Assembly (NCBI GenBank): GCA_041627895.1
Contig: JBFKQC010000052.1
Coordinates: 1 to 28,582, forward strand
Length of the DNA: 28,582 nucleotides
Reading direction: 5' to 3'
From: JBFKQC01 sp041627895
Lineage (GTDB): Bacteria; Pseudomonadota; Alphaproteobacteria; Rhodobacterales; Rhodobacteraceae
Position numbers and translations under genes: made by a program. Each line of letters begins with the position of its first letter. The stretch's first letter is position 1. This document shows positions 22,496 to 28,582 of the stretch, one piece after another. The notes beneath the pieces are model-generated. The model was not told where the DNA came from. It made no database searches and saw only the letters and a list, made by a program, of their open reading frames with translations.

Positions 22496-22599
22496 ATCCG
22501 GATATCCGGACAACCGGATAACCGGATAACCGGATAACTGGATAACCGGATAACCGGATAACCGGACAACTGGATATCCGGATATCCGGACAATTGGTA
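22496..22599. repeat. Tandem array of thirteen 8-bp units (consensus AACCGGAT / ATCCGGAT)
   Basis: Unit by unit from 22496: ATCCGGAT, ATCCGGAC, three AACCGGAT, AACTGGAT, two AACCGGAT, AACCGGAC, AACTGGAT, ATCCGGAT, ATCCGGAC, AATTGGTA. The period is exactly 8 throughout. The edge unit ATCCGGAT is its own reverse complement, and similar edge units occur at both ends. Because 8 is not a multiple of 3, every reading frame gives the same eight-residue repeat (for example 'SGYPVIRL' on the minus strand), which explains the open frames here. Copy number could vary by slippage. Confidence 0.93.
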
Positions 22600-22634
22600 A
22601 CATATTGTAATTCATGGAAAAGTTATCCGAACCA

Positions 22635-22672
22635 CGTTTACCCTTCGTTCATCCGTTGACGAAAGGTAAATG
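22635..22672 (-). terminator. Long AT-rich hairpin after the secreted-protein pair
   Basis: TTTACC (22637-22642) pairs with GGTAAA (22665-22670), and after one C-A mismatch TTCGT (22644-22648) pairs with ACGAA (22659-22663); the base is extended by C35-G72 and a G-T pair. The loop is 10 nt. It lies 28 nt past the end of the leftward secreted-protein genes, so it is a candidate terminator or 3'-end stabiliser. It lacks a proper T-run. Confidence 0.45.
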
Positions 22673-22699
22673 CCGCGGCGGTTCTCCCTGTTCTCGGAA

Positions 22700-23380
22700 C
22701 TACCGCTCGACCGCGCAGCCGACGCCGGAGTTCTGCAGGAATTCGCGGCTGGTCTGCTCCAGCTCCTTCAGGAGCGCGTTGCAGCTCGTGCTGAGGTCGC
22801 CGTACTGGTGCGCCACGTCGTCCCGGTCTTTCAGCCGGTCGGCGAGGCGCTTGTATTGCCGGGTGAAGGTCGCGCGGTCGGTGACCGCGTATTCCTCGCG
22901 GATATCGGCGGGAATAGATCGGTCGAAGCAGGATTCGTAGGCGGACCTGGCGCGGTCGGCCTGCGCCTTGTGCCGCGCGACCGCCGCGTCCCAGCCCGAC
23001 AGGCCGACATGGCAATAAAGCCGCAGGAACTCGTGCCGGTTCGAGGCATAGTCGTTCCACTCATCACCGCATGACCCGCCCGCGGAACGGGGCGGGTTGT
23101 CGTTGCCGTCGAAGCGGCATGAATAGGGCGAGCGGCTGTTCGCCAGCACTTCGCCGCGCAGCCCGGCGATGGTCTCGTTCAGCCGCCGGAAGCTGTCGCG
23201 CCAGTCGAGGATGGTTTCCATGCCGCGCCGGTAGCAGTCGATCAGCGCGGCCTTCTCCAGGTCGGTCGACGCGGGGTTCCCGGCGCGGCAATCCGCGGCC
23301 AGCGACGCCGCCACCCCGGGCCCGGCGAGCGCCGCCGCCAGCAGGGCCGCCAGCGCAGCGATCCCAGGCCGGCCCCGCAC
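22700..23380 (-). CDS. Secreted cysteine-rich protein of unknown function
   Basis: A 226-aa protein I do not recognise. A signal peptide ('MRGRPGIAALAALLAAALAGPGVAA') precedes a largely helical mature part with eight cysteines, an even number suggesting up to four disulfides and a periplasmic location. The charged helical regions 'LEKAALIDCYRRGMETILDWRDSFRRLNETIAGLRGEV' and 'YKRLADRLKDRDDVAHQYGDL' resemble a helical-bundle or coiled-coil inhibitor or chaperone. An LprI-like lysozyme-inhibitor relation crossed my mind but is unproven. Translation starts at GTG 23380, three bases after the stop of the upstream small secreted gene, with AGGAG about 10 nt upstream, so the two are coupled and probably act together. 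Confidence 0.75.
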   Translation of the reverse strand: MRGRPGIAALAALLAAALAGPGVAASLAADCRAGNPASTDLEKAALIDCYRRGMETILDWRDSFRRLNETIAGLRGEVLANSRSPYSCRFDGNDNPPRSAGGSCGDEWNDYASNRHEFLRLYCHVGLSGWDAAVARHKAQADRARSAYESCFDRSIPADIREEYAVTDRATFTRQYKRLADRLKDRDDVAHQYGDLSTSCNALLKELEQTSREFLQNSGVGCAVER

Positions 23381-23383
23381 CGG

Positions 23384-23668
23384 TCAGAACTCCTCTTCCA
23401 CGTCGCCGATCTCGCCAAGGTCGGGATCGGCCCATTCGATCACCAGCGTGCCGCCGTCGCCGGCATCGCCCGGCGCGATCGCGCGGGGCGACAGCACCAC
23501 GCTGCTCAGGTCGGCGGCGATCGGCGGCGGCATGCTGATCGGCACGCAACTGCCGTCGCCCGGCATGCCCAGAAGCCCGGGACTGGGCATCATGCCCTCC
23601 GGGCAGGACTGCGCCGACGCCAGGCTGCCGGCAAAAAGCTGGATCGCGACAAGGAAACCAGCGCGCAT
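23384..23668 (-). CDS. Small secreted protein of unknown function
   Basis: A 94-aa protein with a signal peptide 'MRAGFLVAIQLFAGSLASAQ' (cleavage after Ala19). The short mature part has two cysteines (Cys22, Cys41) around 'PEGMMPSPGLLGMPGDGSC', a hydrophobic strand region and a strongly acidic end 'WADPDLGEIGDVEEEF'. No family recognised. The ATG at 23668 is preceded by GGGGGG. Its stop lies three bases before the GTG of the cysteine-rich secreted gene, and ribosomes for that gene would load on AGGAG inside this gene's last codons. Being first in the pair, it may be a partner or regulator of the larger protein. Confidence 0.65.
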   Translation of the reverse strand: MRAGFLVAIQLFAGSLASAQSCPEGMMPSPGLLGMPGDGSCVPISMPPPIAADLSSVVLSPRAIAPGDAGDGGTLVIEWADPDLGEIGDVEEEF

Positions 23669-23702
23669 GTCAATCGCCCCCCGCTGATCGACGTGCCTCG
23701 GT

Positions 23703-23718
23703 CAAAAAAATAATACCA
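23703..23718 (-). promoter_or_regulatory. Extended -10 promoter candidate for the secreted-protein pair
   Basis: Reading leftward, TGG then TATTAT (23718-23710) forms an extended -10 (TGnTATTAT, five of six to TATAAT), followed by a T-run and a start point near 23703, about 35 bp before ATG 23668. No good -35 is seen, which is normal for an extended -10. Confidence 0.45.
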
Positions 23719-23768
23719 CCGGAGGCCCCGAAAGGCCATGCGGCGGGGCGAAGCGGGCCGGGGCGCGG

Positions 23769-26700
23769 CTATTCCAGTTCGACCAGCAGGTCCTTGGCGT
23801 CGATCTGGCTGCCGGCCGTCACGTGCACCGCCTTGACGGTGGCGTCGCGTTCGGCGTGCAGGCCGGTCTCCATTTTCATCGCCTCGATGGTCAACAGCAG
23901 ATCGCCCTGCTTCACCACGCCGCCCGGCACCGCGGCGACGGTCGCCACCACGCCCGGCATCGGCGCGCCGACGTGGTTCGGGTTGCCGGTGTCGGCCTTG
24001 GGGCGGACCTCAATGCTGGCGGTGGCCTTGCGGTCGGCCACCCGGATCACCCGGGGCTGGCCGTTCAGTTCAAAGAACACCCGCACCGAGCCGTCGTCAT
24101 GCGGCTCGCCCACCGCCTGCAGGCGGATCTCCAGCGTCTTGCCGGGGTCGATCTCGGCCGAGATCTCCTCGCCCGGCTCCATGCCGTAGAAGAAGGTCTT
24201 GGTGGGCAGCGTCCGGACCGGGCCATAGACCGCGTGGCGTTCCATGTAGTCGGTGAAGACCTTGGGATACATCAGGTATCCGTTCAGATCCTCGTCGTCG
24301 ATCGCGACGCCGAGCCTGTCCGCCAGCGCCGTGCGCTCGGCCTCCAGGTCGGCGGGCTTCAACAGGGACCCGGGGCGCACCGTGATCGGCTTTTCGCCCT
24401 TCAGAACCTTCTTCTGGATCGCCTGCGGGAAACCGCCATGCGCCTGGCCCACATTGCCCTTCATCAGGTTGATCACGCTGTCGGGAAAGCTGACCTCGGT
24501 CTTCGGGTCCAGCACGTCCTCGACCGTCAGCCCCTGGCTGACCATCAGCAGCGCCAGGTCGCCCACGGTCTTGGCGATCGGCGTCACCTTGATCACGTCG
24601 CCGAACATGCGGTTCACGTCGGCATAGGTCTGCGCCACCTCGTGCCAGCGCTCTTCCAGCCCCATCGAGCGCGCCTGAGCCTTGAGGTTGGTGAACTGCC
24701 CGCCCGGCATCTCGTGCAGGTAGACCTCGGACGACGGCGATTGCAGCCCGCTCTCGAACGCCAGGTAGTGCCCGCGCACCGCCTCCCAGTAGTTCGACAT
24801 CGTGCGGATCGCGGCGACATCCAGCCCGGTCGGCCGGTCGGTCTGTTTCAGCGCCTCGACCACGGTGCCGAGCGTCGCCTGGCTGGTGTTGCCCGAAAGC
24901 GCGTCCATCGCGCAGTCGACCGCGTCGACGCCGACCTCTGCCGCGGCCAGGATCGAGGCGCAGGCGATGCCGGCGGTGTCGTGGGTGTGGAAGTGCACCG
25001 GCAGGCCGGTTTCCTCTTTCAGCGCGCGGATCAGCACCTTGGCGCCCGCGGGCTTCAGAAGCCCGCCCATGTCCTTCAGCCCCAGGATATGCGTGCCGGC
25101 GGCCTGCAGGTCCTTGGCCATCCGGACATAGTATTTCAGGTCGTACTTGGCGCGGTCCGGGTCCAGGACGTCGCCGGTATAGCAGATCGCCGCCTCGAGC
25201 ACGCGGTTCGCATCCAGCACCGCATCCATCGAGACGCGCATGTTCTCGACCCAGTTCAGCGGGTCGAAGACGCGAAACACATCGATCCCGGTCTCGGCGG
25301 CCTGGCGCACGAAGGACTGCACCACGTTGTCGGGGTAATTGGTATAGCCGACGCCGTTCGATCCGCGCAGCAACATCTGCGTCAAGACGTTCGGCATCGC
25401 CGCGCGCAGGTCGCGCAGACGCTGCCAGGGGCATTCCTGCAAGAAGCGATAGGCCACGTCGAACGTGGCCCCGCCCCAGCATTCGACGCTGAACAGCTGC
25501 GGCAGATCGTGGGCATAATTCGGCGCGATCCGGATCATGTCGAGCGAGCGCATCCGGGTCGCCAGCAGCGACTGCGGCGCGTCGCGCATCGTGGTGTCGG
25601 TGATCAGAACATGCGGCTGGTCGGCCAGCCAGTCGGCAACGGCCTGCGGCCCGAACTGCTCGAGTATCTGCTTGGTGCCCGGCGTGATCCCGGCCGCCTT
25701 GGGTTTCGGCGGCTTCGGCAGCTTGATGTCGGCGGGCGGGCGCGGGCGGCCTGCGACCTCGGGATGGCCGTTCACCGTGATGTCGGCGATGTAGGTCAGT
25801 ATCCGCGTGGCCCGGTCGCGCCGGGTCTCGAACTGGAACAGCTCGGGCGTCTCGTCGATGAACTTGGTGTGGTACTCGTTCTTCAGGAACGTCGGGTGGC
25901 GCAGCAGGTTTTCCACGAAGGCGATGTTGGTCGACACCCCCCTGATCCGGAACTCCCTGAGCGCCCGGTCCATCCGCTTGATCGCTGCCTCCGGCGTCGG
26001 CGCCCAGGCCGTGACCTTTTCCAGAAGCGAGTCGTAGTACCGGGTGATCACCGCGCCGGAATAGGCGGTGCCGCCGTCCAGCCGGATGCCCATTCCGGTG
26101 GCGCCGCGATAGGCGGTGATCCGGCCGTAATCGGGGATGAAGTTGTTCGACGGATCCTCTGTGGTGATCCGGCACTGGATCGCGTGGCCGTTGAGCTGCA
26201 CGTCGTACTGGCTGGCGGTGCCGGTGGCCTCGACCAGCGACTTGCCCTCGGCGATCCTGATCTGCGCCTGGACGATGTCGATCCCGGTGACCTCTTCGGT
26301 CACGGTATGCTCGACCTGGACGCGCGGATTGACCTCGATGAAGTAGAACTCGCCGGCGTCCATGTCCATCAGGAACTCGATGGTGCCGGCACATTCGTAG
26401 TTCACCGCCTCGGCGATCTTCTTGCCGAGATTGCACAACCGCTCGCGCTGCGCGCCGGAAAGATAGGGCGCGGGCGCGCGTTCCACCACCTTCTGGTTCC
26501 GGCGCTGGACCGAACAGTCGCGTTCCCACAGGTGATAGATGCTGCCCTGCTTGTCGCCGAGAATCTGCACCTCGACATGCCGGGCCCTGAGGATCATCTT
26601 TTCCAGATAACCCTCGCCGTTGCCGAATGCCGCCTCGGCCTCGCGTCGGCCCTCCTTGACCTTGGTCGCCAGCTCGTCCGGGCCCATGATCGGCCGCATG

Positions 26701-27209
26701 CCGCGCCCGCCGCCGCCCCAGGACGCCTTCAGCATCAGCGGATAGCCGATCGCCTTGGCTTCTTTCGCGATCGCCTTCATGTCGCCGCCCAGGACCTCGG
26801 TGGCCGGGATCACCGGCACGCCGGCCGCGATCGCGACCTTGCGGGCGCTGGCCTTGTCGCCGAGCTTGCGCATGGTCTCGGCCTTCGGGCCGATGAAGGT
26901 CAGCCCGGCGGCCTCGCAGGCCTCGACGAAGGCGGGGTTCTCGCTGAGCAGCCCGTATCCGGGGTGCACCGCGTCGGCGCCGCAGTCGCGCGCCACGCGG
27001 ATCATCTCGTCGATCGACAGATAGGCCGCGACCGGCCCCATGCCTTCGCCGATCAGGTAGGCCTCGTCGGCCTTGAAACGGTGCAGGCTGAGCTTGTCCT
27101 CCTCGGCGTAGACCGCGACGGTGCGCTTGCCCAGCTCGTTCGCCGCGCGCATCACGCGGATCGCGATTTCGCCGCGGTTGGCGATCAGGATCTTCTTGAA
27201 TTCCGGCAT
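23769..27209 (-). CDS. pyc: Pyruvate carboxylase
   Basis: A 1146-aa cytoplasmic biotin enzyme that carboxylates pyruvate to oxaloacetate with ATP and bicarbonate, refilling the TCA cycle. Domains in order: biotin carboxylase (about 1-460), starting 'KKILIANRGEIAIRVMRAANELG' with the glycine-rich 'KASWGGGGRGM' and 'FIEVNPRVQVEHTVTE'; carboxyltransferase (about 530-800), with 'ITDTTMRDAPQSLLATRMR' and the metal histidines in 'VHFHTHDTAG'; a linker region; and a biotinyl domain ending the chain, with Lys1112 in 'EAMKMETG' exactly 35 residues from the C-terminus. Length and order match the single-chain alpha4 form. The gene is intact. It stands alone, between the secreted-protein pair and a hydroxy-acid dehydrogenase gene. 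Acetyl-CoA activation is common in the family but cannot be read from the sequence. Confidence 0.98.
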   Translation of the reverse strand: MPEFKKILIANRGEIAIRVMRAANELGKRTVAVYAEEDKLSLHRFKADEAYLIGEGMGPVAAYLSIDEMIRVARDCGADAVHPGYGLLSENPAFVEACEAAGLTFIGPKAETMRKLGDKASARKVAIAAGVPVIPATEVLGGDMKAIAKEAKAIGYPLMLKASWGGGGRGMRPIMGPDELATKVKEGRREAEAAFGNGEGYLEKMILRARHVEVQILGDKQGSIYHLWERDCSVQRRNQKVVERAPAPYLSGAQRERLCNLGKKIAEAVNYECAGTIEFLMDMDAGEFYFIEVNPRVQVEHTVTEEVTGIDIVQAQIRIAEGKSLVEATGTASQYDVQLNGHAIQCRITTEDPSNNFIPDYGRITAYRGATGMGIRLDGGTAYSGAVITRYYDSLLEKVTAWAPTPEAAIKRMDRALREFRIRGVSTNIAFVENLLRHPTFLKNEYHTKFIDETPELFQFETRRDRATRILTYIADITVNGHPEVAGRPRPPADIKLPKPPKPKAAGITPGTKQILEQFGPQAVADWLADQPHVLITDTTMRDAPQSLLATRMRSLDMIRIAPNYAHDLPQLFSVECWGGATFDVAYRFLQECPWQRLRDLRAAMPNVLTQMLLRGSNGVGYTNYPDNVVQSFVRQAAETGIDVFRVFDPLNWVENMRVSMDAVLDANRVLEAAICYTGDVLDPDRAKYDLKYYVRMAKDLQAAGTHILGLKDMGGLLKPAGAKVLIRALKEETGLPVHFHTHDTAGIACASILAAAEVGVDAVDCAMDALSGNTSQATLGTVVEALKQTDRPTGLDVAAIRTMSNYWEAVRGHYLAFESGLQSPSSEVYLHEMPGGQFTNLKAQARSMGLEERWHEVAQTYADVNRMFGDVIKVTPIAKTVGDLALLMVSQGLTVEDVLDPKTEVSFPDSVINLMKGNVGQAHGGFPQAIQKKVLKGEKPITVRPGSLLKPADLEAERTALADRLGVAIDDEDLNGYLMYPKVFTDYMERHAVYGPVRTLPTKTFFYGMEPGEEISAEIDPGKTLEIRLQAVGEPHDDGSVRVFFELNGQPRVIRVADRKATASIEVRPKADTGNPNHVGAPMPGVVATVAAVPGGVVKQGDLLLTIEAMKMETGLHAERDATVKAVHVTAGSQIDAKDLLVELE

Positions 27210-27240
27210 CGGCGGCGCCCCAACTTTCGCAGTTGCAGCA

Positions 27241-27269
27241 TTGATAGGGAGATTCCGGGGCAGCGTAAA
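27241..27269 (-). promoter_or_regulatory. Candidate pyc promoter
   Basis: Reading leftward, TTTACG (27269-27264), a 17-bp spacer and TATCAA (27246-27241), each four of six to consensus, lie 31 bp before the pyc ATG in a 111-bp gap. Spacing and position are good; the boxes are only moderate matches. Confidence 0.4.
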
Positions 27270-27320
27270 CAGGATTGGCCGGGCCGTGACCCGATGCGGA
27301 CGGGCCGCCGGGCGCCGCGA

Positions 27321-28478
27321 TCAGGTGCCGCGATCGGGCAGCGGGCGCAGCCGGCCGGCCAGCCCGGAATAGTCGGCCAGCCCCATCTGCCCCAGATTGG
27401 CCTTCAGGTCCTCGCGCAGGATCTGCACCACGTGCGCCGCGCCCTTCGCCCCGAAAGCGGCGAGCCCGTAGTGGAAGGCGCGGCCAAGCATCGCGAAATC
27501 GGCGCCCAGCGCCAGCGCGCGCAGGATGTCGAGCCCGCCGGCGACGCCGCTGTCGAAGATCAGGGGATAGCCCTTTCCCACCGCCTGGCGGATCGCCGGC
27601 AGCACCTCGACCGGGGCCGGCGCGGCGTCGAACTGGCGGCCCGCGTGGTTCGAGACCCAGATGCCGTCGACGCCCTCGGCCTTCAGCCTTGCCGCGTCCT
27701 CGGGCACGAGCACGCCCTTGACCACGAGCGGCCCGTCCCAATGCTCGCGCAGCCACCTGAGATAGTCCCAGTCGGGCGAGGTGCGGATCAGGTAGCCGAC
27801 GTGCTCGGTCGAGCCCAGCGCGCCCCTGCGGCCGGTGTAATCCTCGATCAGACGCGGCCGGGGCAGGCCGGCGCGCAGCATGCCCAGCGCCCAGGCCGGG
27901 CAGAGCGCCGCCTGCGCCAGGATCCGCGGGGTCATCGCCGGCGGCGTGCGCATGCCGCCCTTGCGCTGGCGTTCGCGGCGGCTGGCGGCCGGGACATCCG
28001 CCGTCAGCGCGAGGGTGTGAAACCCCGCCTCGCGCACGCGCCTCAGCATGTCGCGGCGAATCTCGGGATCGCGCGGCGGGTAGAGCTGGAACCAGCCCTG
28101 GCCGCCGATGTCCCGCGCCAGGTCCTCGGGTCTTTGCGCCGCGACGCTGGACAGCGTGTAGGGAATGCCCTCGGCCGCGGCAAGCCGGGCGAGGATGCGC
28201 TCGGCGCCGGGCCAGATCGCACCCGACATGCCGACCGGGGCGATGCCGAAGGGCAGGGGATGGCGGCGCCCGAAGAGCGTGACCGAGAGGTCGGGCGTGA
28301 CCTCGCCCGCCAGGATCGCAGGGTCGAACAGGATTTCGTCCAGCCCGGCGCGGTTCCGGCGCAGCGTCGCCTCGGTGCCGGTGGCGCTGTCGAGATAGTC
28401 CCAGACGAAGCGCGGCAGGCGGCGGCGCGCGCGGGCACGCAGATCGGCGATCGAGGGGTGCGACTGGTCGAGGTCCAT
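27321..28478 (-). CDS. FMN-dependent alpha-hydroxy-acid oxidase/dehydrogenase (LldD/glycolate oxidase family)
   Basis: A 385-aa flavoenzyme with a TIM barrel that oxidises an L-2-hydroxy acid such as lactate, glycolate or mandelate to the 2-oxo acid. Residues matching the family active site: Tyr28 ('VWDYLD'), Tyr133 ('WFQLYPP'), Asp161 ('ALTADVP'), Lys254 ('LVVKGV'), His278 and Arg281 ('VSNHAGRQFD'), Asp309 ('FDSGVAGG'). The FMN-phosphate loop, normally D-[GS]-G-[VI]-R-x-G, reads 'DSGVAGG', so the usual arginine is Ala313; flavin may be held differently. ATG 28478 is preferred over one at 28526 because the N-terminal helix 'SIADLRARARRRLPRFVWDYLDS' begins just after it. The exact substrate is open; L-lactate is plausible beside pyruvate carboxylase, but the two genes are not clearly co-transcribed. 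Confidence 0.9.
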   Translation of the reverse strand: MDLDQSHPSIADLRARARRRLPRFVWDYLDSATGTEATLRRNRAGLDEILFDPAILAGEVTPDLSVTLFGRRHPLPFGIAPVGMSGAIWPGAERILARLAAAEGIPYTLSSVAAQRPEDLARDIGGQGWFQLYPPRDPEIRRDMLRRVREAGFHTLALTADVPAASRRERQRKGGMRTPPAMTPRILAQAALCPAWALGMLRAGLPRPRLIEDYTGRRGALGSTEHVGYLIRTSPDWDYLRWLREHWDGPLVVKGVLVPEDAARLKAEGVDGIWVSNHAGRQFDAAPAPVEVLPAIRQAVGKGYPLIFDSGVAGGLDILRALALGADFAMLGRAFHYGLAAFGAKGAAHVVQILREDLKANLGQMGLADYSGLAGRLRPLPDRGT

Positions 28479-28533
28479 GCCGCCATCTCTAGGCCCGCGC
28501 ACGGAAAACGCAATCGCCCGGGGCAAAGGGTTT

Positions 28534-28580
28534 CGCCGCGCGTTGCGCGGCGATCCATGCGGGGGGCGCTGCCCCCCGCA
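28534..28580. terminator. Two consecutive strong hairpins at the right edge
   Basis: The first has stem CGCCGCGC/GCGCGGCG (28534-28541 with 28545-28552) and a 3-nt loop. The second has a perfect 9-bp stem TGCGGGGGG/CCCCCCGCA (28558-28566 with 28572-28580) and loop CGCTG. Elements of the second type recur after genes in Rhodobacteraceae genomes, from my general knowledge, and are thought to end transcription. The gene it would belong to lies outside the window. Confidence 0.6.
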
Positions 28581-28582
28581 CC

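Larger units (their letters stand above)
22047..22699. other. 653-bp stretch without a convincing gene
   Basis: Between the start of the TerC gene and the end of the secreted-protein pair. From the left it holds the TerC upstream region, a GC-rich inverted repeat CCGGCT/AGCCGG near 22273-22298, ordinary GC-rich DNA to 22495, a tandem 8-bp repeat (22496-22599), and an AT-rich patch with a long hairpin (22600-22672). Open frames here (for example 22053-22250 minus) lack ribosome sites and recognisable content. Confidence 0.6.

Noticed and set aside
22496..22599. CRISPR array
   Set aside because: Units are 8 bp and directly abutting, with no spacers and no cas genes.
22301..22615. Minus-strand frame encoding 'SGYPVIRL'-type peptide repeats
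   Set aside because: The peptide repeat follows directly from the 8-bp DNA period in every frame. There is no ribosome site or signal supporting a gene.

Overview
The window reads as chromosomal DNA of a high-GC alphaproteobacterium, most likely a member of the Rhodobacteraceae/Roseobacter group. Evidence: very GC-rich coding sequence with long antisense open frames, two TRAP transporters of different classes (TAXI with a fused permease, and a three-gene DctPQM set), FCD-type GntR control, and the GC-rich 'GGGGGG-loop-CCCCCC' hairpin at the right edge. The lineage is inferred from gene style, not from a marker gene.

Region A (1-8895, plus strand): the end of a TAXI solute receptor, a fused TRAP permease with a C-terminal DUF3394-like part, a small universal stress protein, a carbon-nitrogen hydrolase, an unusually long Orn/Lys/Arg-type PLP decarboxylase (914 aa) and a 483-aa stand-alone ATP-grasp ligase. 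The genes are closely packed in one direction, with strong hairpins in three of the early gaps. This looks like import of a nitrogenous compound followed by decarboxylation, amide or peptide ligation and amide hydrolysis. I know of no described pathway with this set, and it is the best candidate for an undescribed system. Region B (8956-11989): a secreted protein of unknown function and a LuxR-type regulator on the minus strand, divergent from a C45 (Ntn-hydrolase) acyltransferase/amidase.

Region C (12102-19998) is a sugar or sugar-acid catabolic island around an AT-rich divergent control region. Leftward: a GntR/FCD repressor, an AroE-like dehydrogenase with an altered substrate pocket, an HpcH/HpaI aldolase, and a decayed chimera of an SMP-30 lactonase start and a uronate dehydrogenase end. 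Rightward: DctP, DctQ, DctM, a XylB-like SDR aldose dehydrogenase and an aldo/keto reductase. The chimera indicates that this lineage lost a uronate-oxidation step; no sugar-acid dehydratase is present here.

Region D (20109-28582) is mostly housekeeping: tRNA-Gly(GCC), a ketopantoate-reductase-family protein, a TerC-family membrane protein, a 653-bp gene-free stretch with thirteen 8-bp tandem units and an AT-rich hairpin, two small secreted cysteine-containing proteins, pyruvate carboxylase, an FMN-dependent alpha-hydroxy-acid dehydrogenase, and two strong hairpins at the edge.
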